DNA of 64,000 bases from Clarireedia homoeocarpa (GCA_001465935.1 LNKV01000038.1:132176-196175); one strand, 5' to 3'. Numbered from the stretch's first letter, positions 23,745 to 35,707 are shown. The notes: a model not told the origin generated them from the sequence alone. Numbers and translations: made by a program.

Positions 23745-25059
23745 CTTATAATTCGGTACGACTTCAAACAACAAAAGATGATGTTTGTTGATCCGAGATG
23801 ACTTTTACGAGGACTCGTCGGTCAAATGTATCGCCTTGAATGCAAGAGTGGATTATTCACAACCTGGAGAATGGTCAGTTTGGCTGACCTTATGCGATAG
23901 TGGATGGCGCATATGGAATGTGGAGTTGAAGCAAAAAATGCGATTTATTAACGGAAAGGACAAGCGTGACAACATACCTTTGGTGTCAAGATCCAAAGAA
24001 GGTCAAATTGTGAGAGGAGGTGAGTTTGAAGGATGAGGTGAGTTATCGGGAGATAAAGAGGATGGGTCTTGTGTGATTTGACGTGGAGGGGAAGTAGGTA
24101 GGTAGGTGAGAGGAGAAGAAGGTAGGAAAAGGTAGAGGGAGTGGGAGTGGGAGGTAAAGAGATGGAGGTGGAGGCGGAGGTGGAGGAAGAAGAAGGAGAG
24201 GGTTTCCGACAATGGGGTGAATTGTCTTTGTCAAAGAATTAGATGGGAGTGTTTTGTGTAAAAACGAGGGAAGGGAAAGTGCTTTTTTCATGAGAGGTTT
24301 TGACGCTAATCGACGCGGGGTCTGTTCTGCTTCTTTATCAACACACACCCGTCGTGTATTTAAAAGTGGGGCACTGGAGGCTGGACCTGTGCATTCCGTG
24401 CTATTTACGCATTTTCACGAAAAACGGGCACGGCGGGGGTGGCATTGTTTCATAGACCAAGTGGGTGCAGGTATAAAGTCACCCAGATACATCTTATATT
24501 ATTCGAATTTGGTACTCGAGACGTCGTTCGCATTTGCAGGCCAGAACTTCTGATATGCCTCAATGTCTCAATACCATATAAACTCCATAGCCCAATAGCT
24601 GAGGAGGGATCTTGCAATATCCCGAGGCAGGTGGATGGTGATTGGGCAATATTCCTGGTAAACAGAATTCCTCAACTCCCAGTAATAAGCTCTCCGAGCG
24701 CATCCAGCAAATGACTGGCTTTCAGACCTCCCTTCCTGACTCCTGTACTTGCGGGCCCGAGTAAAGTCCTCGAATCTTGCTTGTGGTGATGTCTGCGCTC
24801 AATTACTCGATATCTTGAGTAACTGATATGTCCTAAACAGGTGGAAGGCATCGTGCGTCTCGCGTATTGGTGCGTAGCCATCTTGCAGTAGCGCAATTCG
24901 CTTTGAGACGTTTGGAAGAGGTAAGGCTCGCACATGATCTCGAATATCACCCCATTTGTCTTGGTCTATCATATTTTGTCAATTGCCTGTGGCAACTGAC
25001 CGAATCAACATTGTAATGCTGTGATTGTAGAGCCATCTCCTTCTGTAGATTCGATACAA
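23745..25059. other. intergenic region upstream of KH gene
   Basis: About 1.3 kb separates the KH gene start from the end of the TBC gene, both on the minus strand. The part at 24000-24200 is a G/A-rich leader-like stretch (pyrimidine-rich on the coding strand), likely the KH gene promoter and 5' UTR. The part next to 25060 is the TBC gene 3' UTR. No gene is supported. Confidence 0.55.
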
Positions 25060-27651
25060 CTATGTGCCTTCATCCTTACTCTTCTGTTGTTCATCCAGCT
25101 GTTTTTCTTTTTCTTTCACTTTTTTAAGGACATTCAACCTGAAGGCTTCTTCGGCATCAGGAATGGGGGATTTGCGTATTGGAAGTTTAAAATCGTCATC
25201 ATCTTCCCCAAAAAGAAATGCTGCCTTATCTCTGCTGACTCCAGAATTTGGCCGTTTTGCTGATTTAAGGAATGGTGATGAGGATTTTGGCGGCGATGAC
25301 CTCGTGGCAACGTGTGATGGTAGATCAGGCTCCAACATCCAAGAGAAAGATGACTGTGCGATTGTAGACCGGGTCGGAATTGGTGCTCTAGGTCGCAATG
25401 ACTTTGTTGAATCATCGTCCTCAATTTGGGAGCCGGCCTCTAGGGATGACTTTGAAGGATGTATATCAATCATTTCAGTTAGAATCTGGGAGGTTGCCGG
25501 ATTTGGTGAGGGTGCCTGACCTAAATCATCTACGACAATCGGCGGAACGTTTTCTTCGCCCGAATGTGGGCTAGGAGAAACGGGAGATGTTGATTGTGTA
25601 AGGCTTGGTGATGTTGAAAGAAGCGCTTTTGACGTTTCTGGCTCTAGCACTTGTGGTTCAGGATCGGCATCGGCAATAGGCGGTGGAACTGGCAGTGGCA
25701 TTGTAGAGTCTTCCAAATAGACTTTCACAAAATCGACCTTTGCAATTGCTATATCCATGGCTTCAATGTACTTTTCGCGGTCGCTCTCTTCCGACACAGA
25801 GGCGGCTCTCAGATCTTTCATGGCATGATCCAGCATTGCCGCCAATTGCCGATTTCTTTCATTCATGGTAGCCATGATAGCAGTTGAAGCTGGAACGACA
25901 CGCCCATCATCGAGAGACCAACGCGCGGCACCTGTAGTCCTCCGTGGTGAGTAGGTATTCCTTGATGTCTGTAATCCTTGCATATTCTTTTTGACCTCTT
26001 CCATAGCACCTCGAACTGCTTGATTGATACCAAGTCGCTCACCTCTATTATACACTCCTTTCGCTGCTCCTGCAGCACCATTGATCAGAGCCTCCACACC
26101 ACCTTGCTGCTGGAGAAAACGGGCAGGAGAGGTCAGTGATGATCTATTCCTTATGAATTTTTGCCTTGGAGTAAGATTTCTAGTAAGAGGCGTGTTCGGA
26201 GGTGAAATTGATTTGCTTTGCTGAGGAGCTTTACCACTATACTTGCTTATGATTTGGGCACCCCCAGCCAAATCAAAGTTCTCTCGTAAAAATGTGGCAT
26301 CATCCACAAAGGCTCGAGGACTCTTGGGGCAATCATACTTCAACAAAAACATGAGCGCAAATGAATAATTTGCCTCTAACACTGAAGTTCAAATTAGTAC
26401 CACTGTTGAAAGCAGGAGGAGGAGTTCGCATACATTGCCAACGAATTCTTAGGAGCATTGCCACGCAGATGAGATCAACAAGGTCCAACTCTGGGTCTTC
26501 AGCGAAAAGTGTATCCCAAACAGTCAGTAGATCTTCGAACGGAAATTCTCGGCCGAAAAGTAGCCTGATCCAGCGTCTATGTATCATCTTAGCAGATGCG
26601 ATATATATCATGCATAAAGGAGCTTCTTACATGAGGAACACTTGAGGCAATATTTCGATATCCGTAAGATGTTTCGCAAGTTCGGGATCAAGACAAGCTA
26701 GATATTCTTCATGAATGCGTTTGCTTCTCTCCACAATAGGGGAAAGGTTTTCTTGAGATGTCCCGCGGCCATTTGCACCCCTTTTACCTTCCGGTTCAGC
26801 TAATTCATAGAAAGACTTTGCTGACCTCATGACTAGGGAGAACAGAGTAAATGTATCGTGTTCGATGAACTTCTGATCCAGCATCTGACTCATGGTCACA
26901 TCGGCCACTTCGTCTACCATATTCATCATGACAGCGCTGACATCTTGGGGATGGATGGCATCTTGCTCTATTACCCATAATATTGGGGCCATGATTTCGT
27001 GCATACCCTGCCGGTAGCCCACATCTTGGTTAATCTTGCAGAAAACGAACAACGCGTCCAGCATAATTCGTTGGATATGAGGCTGGCGAAAAAATGGCTC
27101 TTCCGGCATACATCTTTCGATGTCCTGGAATATCTCTGCACGAATTTCTTCGTCTTTGCGTAACGTATTCCATGGCGACTTGTGTCATTCAGCATGCGGA
27201 AAAACAAACATGTGACAGAATCTCCGAGGATGAGGAGAGACTCACGTGTTCATCGTCGTCTAGAGGATCTAAAGTAGATCCCAGCTCATCAGGATGGTCG
27301 ATAAATCTCAAGAAATGTTCTCTCAAGGAGGTATAAGCACTTCGTGAATCCTGGAGTGCTGGTGACCAACTTGTGATCTCGGTGTTTTGAAACAAGAGAA
27401 ATGTCTAACATGTTAATACTAATTTGCGCAACGATATGTAGGTTATTTGACATACCTTCCAACAGACGGATCTGAGGCCATTTGTGCAAGGGTTGCCTTC
27501 TCCCTCAAGTCTGACCGATTTCTTGAAATCATCGAGGCTTGTTGCTGATGCGATCGTTGTTTGCCATCTTGTTCTTCGCATATGTTAGCTTAGGAAAAGA
27601 AGAGAATATATGATGATAGACTTCTCACCTTGACTCTCCTAGCGACCTCAT
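25060..27651 (-). CDS. TBC-domain Rab GTPase-activating protein (TBC1D5-like), 6 exons
   Basis: Predicted 770 aa. Minus-strand exons are 27629-27651, 27456-27573, 27246-27404, 26631-27178, 26434-26576 and 25060-26381 (2313 nt, 771 codons). The five introns are 51-67 nt. The first exon is only 23 nt and encodes MRSLGESR. The TBC domain spans about residues 40-345. Both catalytic fingers are present: IFQDIER (arginine finger, IxxDxxR, about residue 118) and GYRQG (glutamine finger, YxQ, about 157). An insertion rich in Gly/Arg sits inside the domain, as in TBC1D5 and yeast Gyp6-type proteins. Joins give VFLIRWIRLLFGREFPFEDL and RWQLLEANYSFAL, both typical of the family. The C-terminal half is low complexity with a lysine-rich end. 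RabGAPs of this type act on Rab7/Ypt-type GTPases in endosome traffic; the target here is inference. Confidence 0.92.
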
Positions 27652-28234
27652 CACTGACGATGAATCTGAAGTAGGAGGTTTTACAAACAAACTATGGTCT
27701 TGCTTGTAAATAGTGTCGTATCTCTGACACAGCACAGTAGGGTAGTGGGGCGAGGCCGGCCTTGTTCCTTCGTGTGACTAAGGCTTCATGCCATTTCAGT
27801 CTAGCGCAGACTCCAGCTTCTACTAACCAATCAGCATAGCACCCACACAAGTTACATCGGCTCAGCCTTATATATTTAACATTCCTCTCATTCTCCCAGG
27901 AATACAATATCAAGTTGGTGATACTATATTTTTATTCTTTTACCGTGCAGTAAAGACGTAGGTACATTGATGTGTTTCTGATATGAGTTCCTGATAGTTC
28001 TATAGTGAAAAATCCCAAACAAGTAAGTGTCATTTCATGCATTGCAGACCTACTAATCGAGAGTTCCGTTTTCATATTGCATATAGCTACACAAGTTGAC
28101 GACCACTTGACCGCGACATCCGTGGAACCATACATTACTACATATTGGCCATCTACCGCCTCATAGAAAGACTGCTGATAACACTGAACCAAAAGGGTTA
28201 CTAGGAATCCAGGCAAAGCTCGAAAGAAATAAAG
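27652..28234. promoter_or_regulatory. divergent promoter region (TBC / ear-motif gene)
   Basis: This 583-nt region separates head-to-head genes. In-frame open sequence upstream of the TBC start (back to about 27780) has no ATG, so the start at 27651 is preferred. Nothing else is recognised. Confidence 0.5.
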
Positions 28235-29974
28235 ATGTCTTCCGACCTCCTCGCCGAATTCGACAGTTTTTACAAGGCGCCGCAGGACAACACCCCTAAA
28301 GCGAAATCGCCAGACAACAACGCATCGATTCTCAGTGGCGGAGTGTCTAACAGCCAGTCATGGCAGGCGCAACCATCCACGCAACCTGTTAAAAGGGAGA
28401 ACGACATATGGGGCGATTTGGCTAGCTTCTCAAGTCCAGTAACTCATACGCCAGCCAGTGCTCAACAACAAGATCCATGGGGTGCTTTTGGTATTTCTGC
28501 TGAACCCCAGAGCGCGGGGAACAAGATACCAAGATCAAATTATCAAGGAGGAAATATGTTCAAAAGTGATAGCAGCGAACCTAAACCTGGAGTGATACGG
28601 AGGTCGACACTCGACCTGTTCAGCAATAATGCTGTGGATATACCCAAAGCTACAAACGAACCTACTAAGAGCATTGCGCCATCTTCGAATGTGCGTCCAG
28701 GACTGCCACCCGCAAAGGGGTCTTTTGGCGGTGAGATATTATTTGATGCGGATAATGTCTCCCAAGAACCAGATGACGACGATGACTTTGGGGACTTCGA
28801 AAGCGTCGCATCTCCTGCTGCGGAAGCTCTTCCACCACCCTCGCAATCTGTCAATGACTTTTTTGGCTCCACAACTCTCAATTCACAGCCAGTTAAGAGG
28901 CCTCCTAATCTGCTCCCGCGATCTCCAAGCCTTACTAGCCCCATACCATATCCACAGGCGCCCAAATCGCCATCATTCCAAGAAAGAAACCCGTTTCCAA
29001 AAGTAGGATTAGCAACAAATCAGGTCAAACAAATCGCCGCAACCAAGGATCAAGATAAACCCAACTCTCCATCTCCTGTAACTGCCTGGCCAAATTACGA
29101 CGACAAGCCACCTAAACCAGCACCGTACTTTGACTCGCCTGCCATCGTCGAAGATATTGACGATGATTGGGGAGACTTTTCCGACCTCCCGGCCGAATCC
29201 CCCGCAGTGGACCCCGTTATACCAATCTCAGGTATCAAAGGCATTGCAATCGATGCATGGTCATGGGACGAGATTGACCACACCACTGGACGCACAACCA
29301 CCGAACTCCAACAAACTCCCCCACCAACCAATATCCCGCCTCCCTCTATTCTCCTAGCCCTCTTCCCCCAGCTCTTCGACCTCCCACAATCCCCACTTTT
29401 CAAAGCCGTCGCCAACCAACCCTTCACCCTGAAAAACCGCATCATGTCCGACCCCTCCACCGTCAAATTCCTCCGCGCCTACCTACTCATCGCCGCCGTC
29501 GCAGCACACATACTCGCCGGCCGCAAGCTTCGCTGGAAGCGGGACACGCATCTCTCACAAGGCATGAAGATCGGCCCCGCAGCCGCAGGCGGCAAAAGCG
29601 GCATGAAGCTCGCGGGCATCGACCGGGCCGAAATCGCCCGCGAAGACCGCGAAGCCACCGAGATGGTGCGTGTCTGGAAAGAACAGCTCGGTCGGCTGCG
29701 CTCTGCTGTCGCGGCGGCTAACACGAGTCTGAAGGACTCGAACACGCATTTGGTGATTCCAGAAATTGGCGACGCGATGGTAGTTAGGAGGCAGGAGGGT
29801 GCGTTGACGGCGCCGAAGGCGTGTGTTGTTTGTGGGTTGAAGAGGGAAGAGAGGGTGGGAAAGGTGGATGTGCAGGTTGAGGATAGTTTCGGGGAGTGGT
29901 GGGTTGAGCATTGGGGACATAGGTTGTGTAGGAATTGGTGGCAGGAACATGAGGCCAAGTTGAAGTTTAAATGA
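28235..29974 (+). CDS. uncharacterised protein with four adaptor ear-type motifs
   Basis: Single exon, 579 aa, not a family I can name. It begins MSSDLLAEFDSFY and is largely disordered for 370 residues. Four short acidic motifs with an aromatic-Gly-x-hydrophobic core are visible: IWGDL (about 58-62), PWGAF (about 81-85), DDFGDF (about 185-190) and DDWGDF (about 311-316). FGDF and WGDF fit the consensus bound by the gamma-ear of AP-1 and the GAE domain of GGA adaptors, as in aftiphilin-type accessory proteins. The last 200 residues look folded: a hydrophobic helix (YLLIAAVAAHILAGRKLRWKR), a basic region, a heptad-like helix, then CVVC (about 530) and HRLC/NWW near the end, possibly one metal site. 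A role in Golgi/endosomal clathrin traffic is inference from the motifs. It is divergent from the RabGAP gene. Confidence 0.8.
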   Translation: MSSDLLAEFDSFYKAPQDNTPKAKSPDNNASILSGGVSNSQSWQAQPSTQPVKRENDIWGDLASFSSPVTHTPASAQQQDPWGAFGISAEPQSAGNKIPRSNYQGGNMFKSDSSEPKPGVIRRSTLDLFSNNAVDIPKATNEPTKSIAPSSNVRPGLPPAKGSFGGEILFDADNVSQEPDDDDDFGDFESVASPAAEALPPPSQSVNDFFGSTTLNSQPVKRPPNLLPRSPSLTSPIPYPQAPKSPSFQERNPFPKVGLATNQVKQIAATKDQDKPNSPSPVTAWPNYDDKPPKPAPYFDSPAIVEDIDDDWGDFSDLPAESPAVDPVIPISGIKGIAIDAWSWDEIDHTTGRTTTELQQTPPPTNIPPPSILLALFPQLFDLPQSPLFKAVANQPFTLKNRIMSDPSTVKFLRAYLLIAAVAAHILAGRKLRWKRDTHLSQGMKIGPAAAGGKSGMKLAGIDRAEIAREDREATEMVRVWKEQLGRLRSAVAAANTSLKDSNTHLVIPEIGDAMVVRRQEGALTAPKACVVCGLKREERVGKVDVQVEDSFGEWWVEHWGHRLCRNWWQEHEAKLKFK

Positions 29975-30221
29975 TGATGTAGAGATGCATGTATGTATAT
30001 ATATAGAGAGAGATATTTAAGCTCAGAAGATGTATATAACTGGGGTTTAATTAAGAGAATTATACAATCCCTTTGATAGACATATAACATCATCATCCTT
30101 TTCTCCATCGCCTACCTATTACAGGACGGAGGAGAACGAACAGCAATACGTACGTAACTGGCAGAGTAGAGTAGAGTAGAGTAGAATAGAAAGAGAATTC
30201 AGCTGTCCAACCCACACTAAT

Positions 30222-30261
<40 letters not shown>

Positions 30262-31108
30262 ATCCACCCATCCATTCGAGCAACTATTCCCTCCTCCCCC
30301 CTCTGTCCGTGTAGTAAGTAAGATCGATCGATCTACCGATCCACACACACATAGCCCCTGAAAAGAACAATATAATATAATATAATATAATAGTACTTAC
30401 CGTACTGTACATATATATATATATATATATACGAGTCAAGATAACTTTCCGTAGAATTCCAACTCCAACGCGATGAATGAATGAATGAATGATATTGCTT
30501 GTGTAAAGGGAAGGGGGTTGGTTGGTTGGTTGGTTGGTTGGTTGATTCTCTCTCTCTGGTCTGATGAGGGAAGAAGGTATAAGTTGGCTAGGTAGGTGAT
30601 TCAGCTCCTGCAGATATAAGAAAGACTCCAGTTGTAAGTTCCAGCAATGCACAAGACTCTTCCTTCCCCTTACGCCCCCTATCTCGATTTAAGTTGCAAC
30701 AGCGACTCTCCGAGAGATTTTTCGACCGCTAGCTAAAATATCACGTTACTAGAACTCACAAGTATGAGGCATTAAGGGGTCATCAGTCAAGTAAAGTAGT
30801 AATCTTTCTCGAGGATATGCATTCATTTGTAATCCTCTACCAAGTTCTCCAACTATTTGATACGAATGAATGGGCCTGTCTTCGCCTCATGCAATATTTC
30901 CCATGTATGAATCGGAGATTCATCATTCCCTTCCCTTCCCTTCCATTTCCTTCCGCTTCCACTTCAAAGCTTCCAAAAAAATACAAAAGAAACCAGTTCA
31001 TTAGAATCTTACAACAAGGCGGTTGCGATGACCTGCCTATGTATCCAACGCCACAAACAGATGCAAACGCCCTTCTTCGTCCGTCATGAGGGGAAAACCG
31101 ACGTATTG

Positions 31109-31149
<41 letters not shown>

Positions 31150-31315
31150 AAGAATGAAAACATGTGAAAACGCCTTGTAGATAATCCAAAATTTTTGCAT
31201 ACAAATGCGTGCTTACAATGCTTATGAAATATGGTATAAATGAAGCATTGATCAGTGACATTATTTGAGTTATAACGATAATGCTTGTAAGACAGAATCT
31301 ATGTGTGCAAAATGC
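29975..31315. other. convergent intergenic region rich in microsatellites
   Basis: This tail-to-tail region has no supported gene. It contains AGAGT repeats (about 30163-30185), (TC)n (about 30224-30257), ATAAT repeats (about 30370-30392), (AT)n (about 30411-30431), GAAT repeats (about 30475-30490), (GGTT)n (about 30516-30543) and a 33-nt poly(A) at 31115-31147. Confidence 0.65.
30163..30545. repeat. cluster of short tandem repeats
   Basis: Within about 380 nt there are six different simple repeats: AGAGT, TC, ATAAT, AT, GAAT and GGTT units. They lie in the 3' flank of both converging genes and carry no coding signal. Confidence 0.85.
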
Positions 31316-33736
31316 TCAAAGAAAATCATCAATAGATCGTGTAATAGATGCCGTACCAGCCATAGGGGGACTGCGAGGGTCCTGTGCAGGTGGTAAGCTG
31401 GGATGAATGGCGACTGTGGCGGGGAAGAATGTCGTCCGTGGAAAATCGAGAGCACGTGGGGAAAACAGGTTAGGAGTCTCTTGAGAAGGCTGTTGTGCAC
31501 GCGAGAAGGTGTGCTCTAGAGGATGAGTCATCTCGCTCAGGCGTGGGGACATTAGTTCAGACTGCCAGTCTGGTTCTTCCTTGGATGCAGACGAGATAAG
31601 TTTAGAGCCTGAAAGCTTTTCAAGTGGTGGGGGGCGCTGAAGCTTGGGAGCATCACCGAATTTCGTGAAAGGCTCTAACCTCGATGTGTCACCAAAGCCA
31701 AAGTTAAATCGGCTAAGACGTTCAGTGGCAGAATCACAGGTCGGAGAGAGCACTTCTGCCTCTGCTGGAGCTGATTCTGAAGCCGCTGTCTGATCTCGTG
31801 GTGGTGTTACGGGAGGAGAATTAACCCGGGGACGTGGTGGAGATGATGCAGTGTCAAAGCCATTGGCGGATAAGGATTGTCTATGCCGTGTCAAGCTCTT
31901 TTCCCTGACAACCGATGTCTTCTTCTCCATCTTCTTGCGTTCGATAACCTTTTTGAAGTCGTTGAGAGAGAAAAGCAGTGACATATTAGGATTGACCCAA
32001 CGAGACTTGGATTGCGCCGCGTTGTAGGCTTCGTTTGCACCGATATCCTGGTTGATGTACATCCCATATGCAATGATCAAAGTCGCTGATCGACTAGCAC
32101 CTTGTTGGCAATGAACAAGTACTTTCTTCCCTTCTTTGACCCTCGACTCGATGGTTTGACACAGGTCCCATAGTTCGCCCTGGACATCCGTATTGTGATC
32201 CCAAGGAACATGTATATACTCGGGAATTTTCATTTCGCTGCTTGGTCTAGGGGTTGATGGGGACGACTCTGCGGAACTCGACTCGGAACCAGCCGGTTGA
32301 GTTTCGTAGGCAGTCATGAAAGACAGTAAAGACGCAGCTGTGCCAGGTATGTCAGCATACGGATCCGGGGATGTCATTCCCGACCCAACAGACACCCGAT
32401 TGGCACTTTCTGGTTTCCTTTCGTTTTCTCTTTTCATCTCCTCGATCTTTGCTTCGAATGGATTTTTGACCTCTCGGGCCACATTGATTACCACATCAAA
32501 TTTCATAGCCTCTTCCATTTTAGGTTCTGAATATAGATGTACACCAGGTTCATACATAAGAATTGGACCGTCCGGATATGAGGGAGATCTAGCGTCTTCA
32601 CCTGTAGGTGGCCGATCGAATGAGTCACCACCAATGGACATGCCTGGAGCTCTAGTTGCCATTTGCACACCAGTTGGGGCCTCCTGATCCCCATCTTCGC
32701 TAATCGTGAAAGTATCTCTTGCCAAACCATCGTTGAGCCGTGAACCGCCAAAGCCTCGTGGAGGTGCTCTCTCACCCAGCGTCATTCCACCGCTGGGACC
32801 AAAGCCAGGTGTCGTCATCGATAACATTTGAGGTGACGAAACTGAGTGCTTCAGGCTTCTTCGTTGCAGCATCGTCGGCATTCCCGCTTGTCCGACGGAG
32901 TCTAGAGCCACGTTGGCTGTTGAGGTGTTGAGACTTAGAATACTTGGCTTTTTCCTAGCTTTCAAAGCAGGCGGTTTAATAAAAGAAGGCGAGGACGGTT
33001 CCGACGTAAATGTATCCAAAGTCGGTCGAAGGTTGAGCGCCAGACTCTTTGGATTTTTGGGTTTTCTTGGTGAAGGAGAAGTCATAGGACGCTCGACTGT
33101 GAGCGTTGGAGGTCTTTCTAATTCACCCATCTTCAGACTTTGAAATGAATCTAGTCCGAACGACGAACCAGTGAATGATGACAGTGGGATGAGAGTTATC
33201 GGTGATTCTGGCGATGAGCTAGGCGATGGATCTGATAACGAAGATGAGTCCACAGTTGATATTGTTGTAGTAGGTGAAGAATCTGTGGAGTCGGAAGCTT
33301 GCGTAGAAGTGCTTTCCCGATGTTGGTGCGAATGTACTTGTAGGTGGTTGCTGTCGCTTTTGGCATTTGATGGTTGGAGCCGTGTTTGCTGGTCACTAAA
33401 TGAACCTCCCGACAATTTCGTGTGAGTATCTTCTAACGCTGAACCGTCCATAATACTCGAATCCATACCATAGACTGACATGAACGAAGGTATGTGATTC
33501 TCGTATAATCTTGGCCCAGCTGCTGAGGGCATCTTAGGTTTGTGAGAAAAATTGCGACGCTTGCGTCCTGGAGCCTGCGCTAACTTTTCGGAAGCACGCT
33601 GGCTTGATGGTCTTCCCCAATCTGTCGTCGATGTTGTATTTATTTCGGGAGAAGGTGGTGTCGATATTGTAATAACTGTAAAGGACCTCTTCAAGTTGGG
33701 ACTATTAGCAATTATAATACTCGCTGGGCCAGCCAT
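31316..33736 (-). CDS. MSG5: dual-specificity MAP kinase phosphatase (Msg5-like)
   Basis: Single exon, 806 aa, starting at the ATG at 33736 (the frame extends slightly upstream without another ATG). A long Ser/Pro-rich N-terminus precedes the phosphatase domain at about residues 375-600. The catalytic loop is VLVHCQQGASRS, matching HCxxGxSRS, with the nucleophilic Cys at about residue 542. The general-acid region precedes it (HVPWDHNTDVQGELW). Downstream is AYNAAQSKSRWVNPNMSLL, typical of dual-specificity phosphatases that act on fungal MAP kinases, such as yeast Msg5. A basic-hydrophobic motif KARKKPSILSL near residue 260 resembles a MAPK docking site. The C-terminal 200 residues are low complexity. 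It likely dephosphorylates cell-wall-integrity or pheromone MAPKs; the specific target is inference. Confidence 0.9.
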   Translation of the reverse strand: MAGPASIIIANSPNLKRSFTVITISTPPSPEINTTSTTDWGRPSSQRASEKLAQAPGRKRRNFSHKPKMPSAAGPRLYENHIPSFMSVYGMDSSIMDGSALEDTHTKLSGGSFSDQQTRLQPSNAKSDSNHLQVHSHQHRESTSTQASDSTDSSPTTTISTVDSSSLSDPSPSSSPESPITLIPLSSFTGSSFGLDSFQSLKMGELERPPTLTVERPMTSPSPRKPKNPKSLALNLRPTLDTFTSEPSSPSFIKPPALKARKKPSILSLNTSTANVALDSVGQAGMPTMLQRRSLKHSVSSPQMLSMTTPGFGPSGGMTLGERAPPRGFGGSRLNDGLARDTFTISEDGDQEAPTGVQMATRAPGMSIGGDSFDRPPTGEDARSPSYPDGPILMYEPGVHLYSEPKMEEAMKFDVVINVAREVKNPFEAKIEEMKRENERKPESANRVSVGSGMTSPDPYADIPGTAASLLSFMTAYETQPAGSESSSAESSPSTPRPSSEMKIPEYIHVPWDHNTDVQGELWDLCQTIESRVKEGKKVLVHCQQGASRSATLIIAYGMYINQDIGANEAYNAAQSKSRWVNPNMSLLFSLNDFKKVIERKKMEKKTSVVREKSLTRHRQSLSANGFDTASSPPRPRVNSPPVTPPRDQTAASESAPAEAEVLSPTCDSATERLSRFNFGFGDTSRLEPFTKFGDAPKLQRPPPLEKLSGSKLISSASKEEPDWQSELMSPRLSEMTHPLEHTFSRAQQPSQETPNLFSPRALDFPRTTFFPATVAIHPSLPPAQDPRSPPMAGTASITRSIDDFL

Positions 33737-35625
33737 CGTTTCGTCCAAATGCAATAATTACTATAAATCCTCTTCCACAAAGTGCTTGATAGCACCGGAA
33801 TGGATAAAGGCAACGACAATTTTGAAAGTGTTAATGGATTAACGGATATGTGAATAAGGCTTACCAGAAGTTATGCGGCCCGTTAACAGGATTTCCAACG
33901 AAAAGAATACTAGAAGCAAAACTGGTAAAGGTGGGTCGACACAGTGCGCCTTGATCTGCTCGATCAAGTTTGTAGGAGGGCGCAAAAGGCGACCTCGCAC
34001 AAGACGATTGGAATGGAGAAAGCGACGACTGTGAGAGATATCCGACTAGGTTCGCAACTAATTGCCTCGAGGGGCAATCTAATCTTGCGTTACCGGGTAG
34101 ACCACGCGAGACGCCGCAGCTATTGTTGGAGAATGAAATCACCAAAGGTTGGGTTTAATTATGACGACCGCTAACGAAAAATGTTTGTTGGTGCTTGTTT
34201 TTTTTATTTTTTTTTTTTTTTGGCTCTTGCAAAGGGTATGTTCGGAGTGAACAATATTGAAGGATTGTGAAATCAAGAGTTTCGGGAAACGAAGACGTCT
34301 GGACGGTGTTGGCTGTGGCAGGGTCCTAGATGTTGGTCTTCCCTAAACTAGTCAGCGCACCGCTCGCAGCGGATTGGGCGAAATGCAAGGGGTTAAAAAT
34401 AGACAGCGGCAAAAAAGCACCAATAAGACGGTAGAGAAGTGAAGGGAATCCTTACAATAAGTAGTGGTTTGCCCGTCGACTGACTCCGAATACGCAGATA
34501 AATAATTTGGCTCTCAAGATTAGGCGGGTGCGCAGAATTACTCAGTCAAAACGGCGAGCCAGATGCAATGAAGATATTATGAAGCTTCGATACGAGGAGA
34601 TGGTAGATGTGCTTTGGGCGGGGGATCGTTTGCTCGTTTGCTCGTCTGCTCGTCTGCTCGTTCGCTGCTGATCGATAGGGCTGGGTATCTTTTCGTCCGG
34701 GGTAGAAATTGTCAGGTATCTTTTTGTTCTGATGCTTTCGCGATACCACCCTCTTTCGCACTCTCTGCCTCTCCAAATCCGCCGCGCTTCGTTTATTTAT
34801 TGACAAGCCGGCTGAGGGTTCGAGCGGTTACTGAGGCAAGCCCTTCACTGTGTGTATCGCCGCGAAGATTAGTTGCGCCTCCACTGTGGTCTTCCAAGCT
34901 GATCGGGGTGTGGTTATTTTTCGTCGTGGACACACAAAGGGACGGCCCGGGTTTTTGGGCGCAAAAGGAATCTGCTGAGGATAAGGCAGAAGAGGATGAA
35001 AGGTATGGTAGAAAGGCACGAAAATCCAAAGCGTTTTAGGAACCGAGAAATGATGTCAAACAATGAAATGGTAAATAGTACAGAACAGCGATGAACACAG
35101 GTAAGAAAAGATATAAATAAGGGCCAATCCGAGTGAGAAAGCTGTCGGCAGGGTAGGAAAACAATGGGCAGGACAGACAAAGAAGTGATAGAAGTACCTA
35201 GGTACACGTATAGATACACGTGTACGAAGCGCAGGCAGAGAAGAGAAGCAGAAGAAGCAGGAAGTAAGGTAACGAGGAGAAAAGAGAAGAAAGAGGCTTT
35301 GGAGCAATTACAAAAAAAATGAATGTCTGCCCAGATAGGATTTTGAGAGAGATGGTATTCGGTATTCAGATGGAAATTATTGCGGTTGCCTCAGGCACGC
35401 CGAGATGGACCTCCAGAATGCCAAGTTGCTGCTCTTTTCCCCTTCTCTCGCAAGTTCATTAATAGCCTGCTGCACGCTGCTCCACTTCCATTGGCCATAA
35501 ACACCCTGGAGTCTTCTGAAACAAGCTATAAAATTGAGCCTTACCTAAGCGACGAGAGAACGCCCCTCTGCGAACTAGTCAAGTTCCTGTCCCTCTCTCG
35601 CATCTGTTTCCTCTCGTGATTCTGG

Positions 35626-35707
35626 AGTCTGGTCTGGTCTGGTCTGGTCGGGTCGGGTCGGGTCCGGTCCTGCATCTACATCTACATCTACATCTACATC
35701 TACATCT
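35626..35707. repeat. GGTCT/GGTCG and ACATCT tandem repeats
   Basis: Eight or so 5-bp GGTCT/GGTCG units are followed directly by about six ACATCT hexamers. The minus-strand translation is an artificial Asp-Val repeat that inflates an ORF there. Confidence 0.85.

Noticed and set aside
24672..24950. 92-codon minus-strand frame beyond the TBC gene
   Set aside because: Composition is unremarkable, it lies within the expected 3' flank, and no splice signals link it to the TBC gene.
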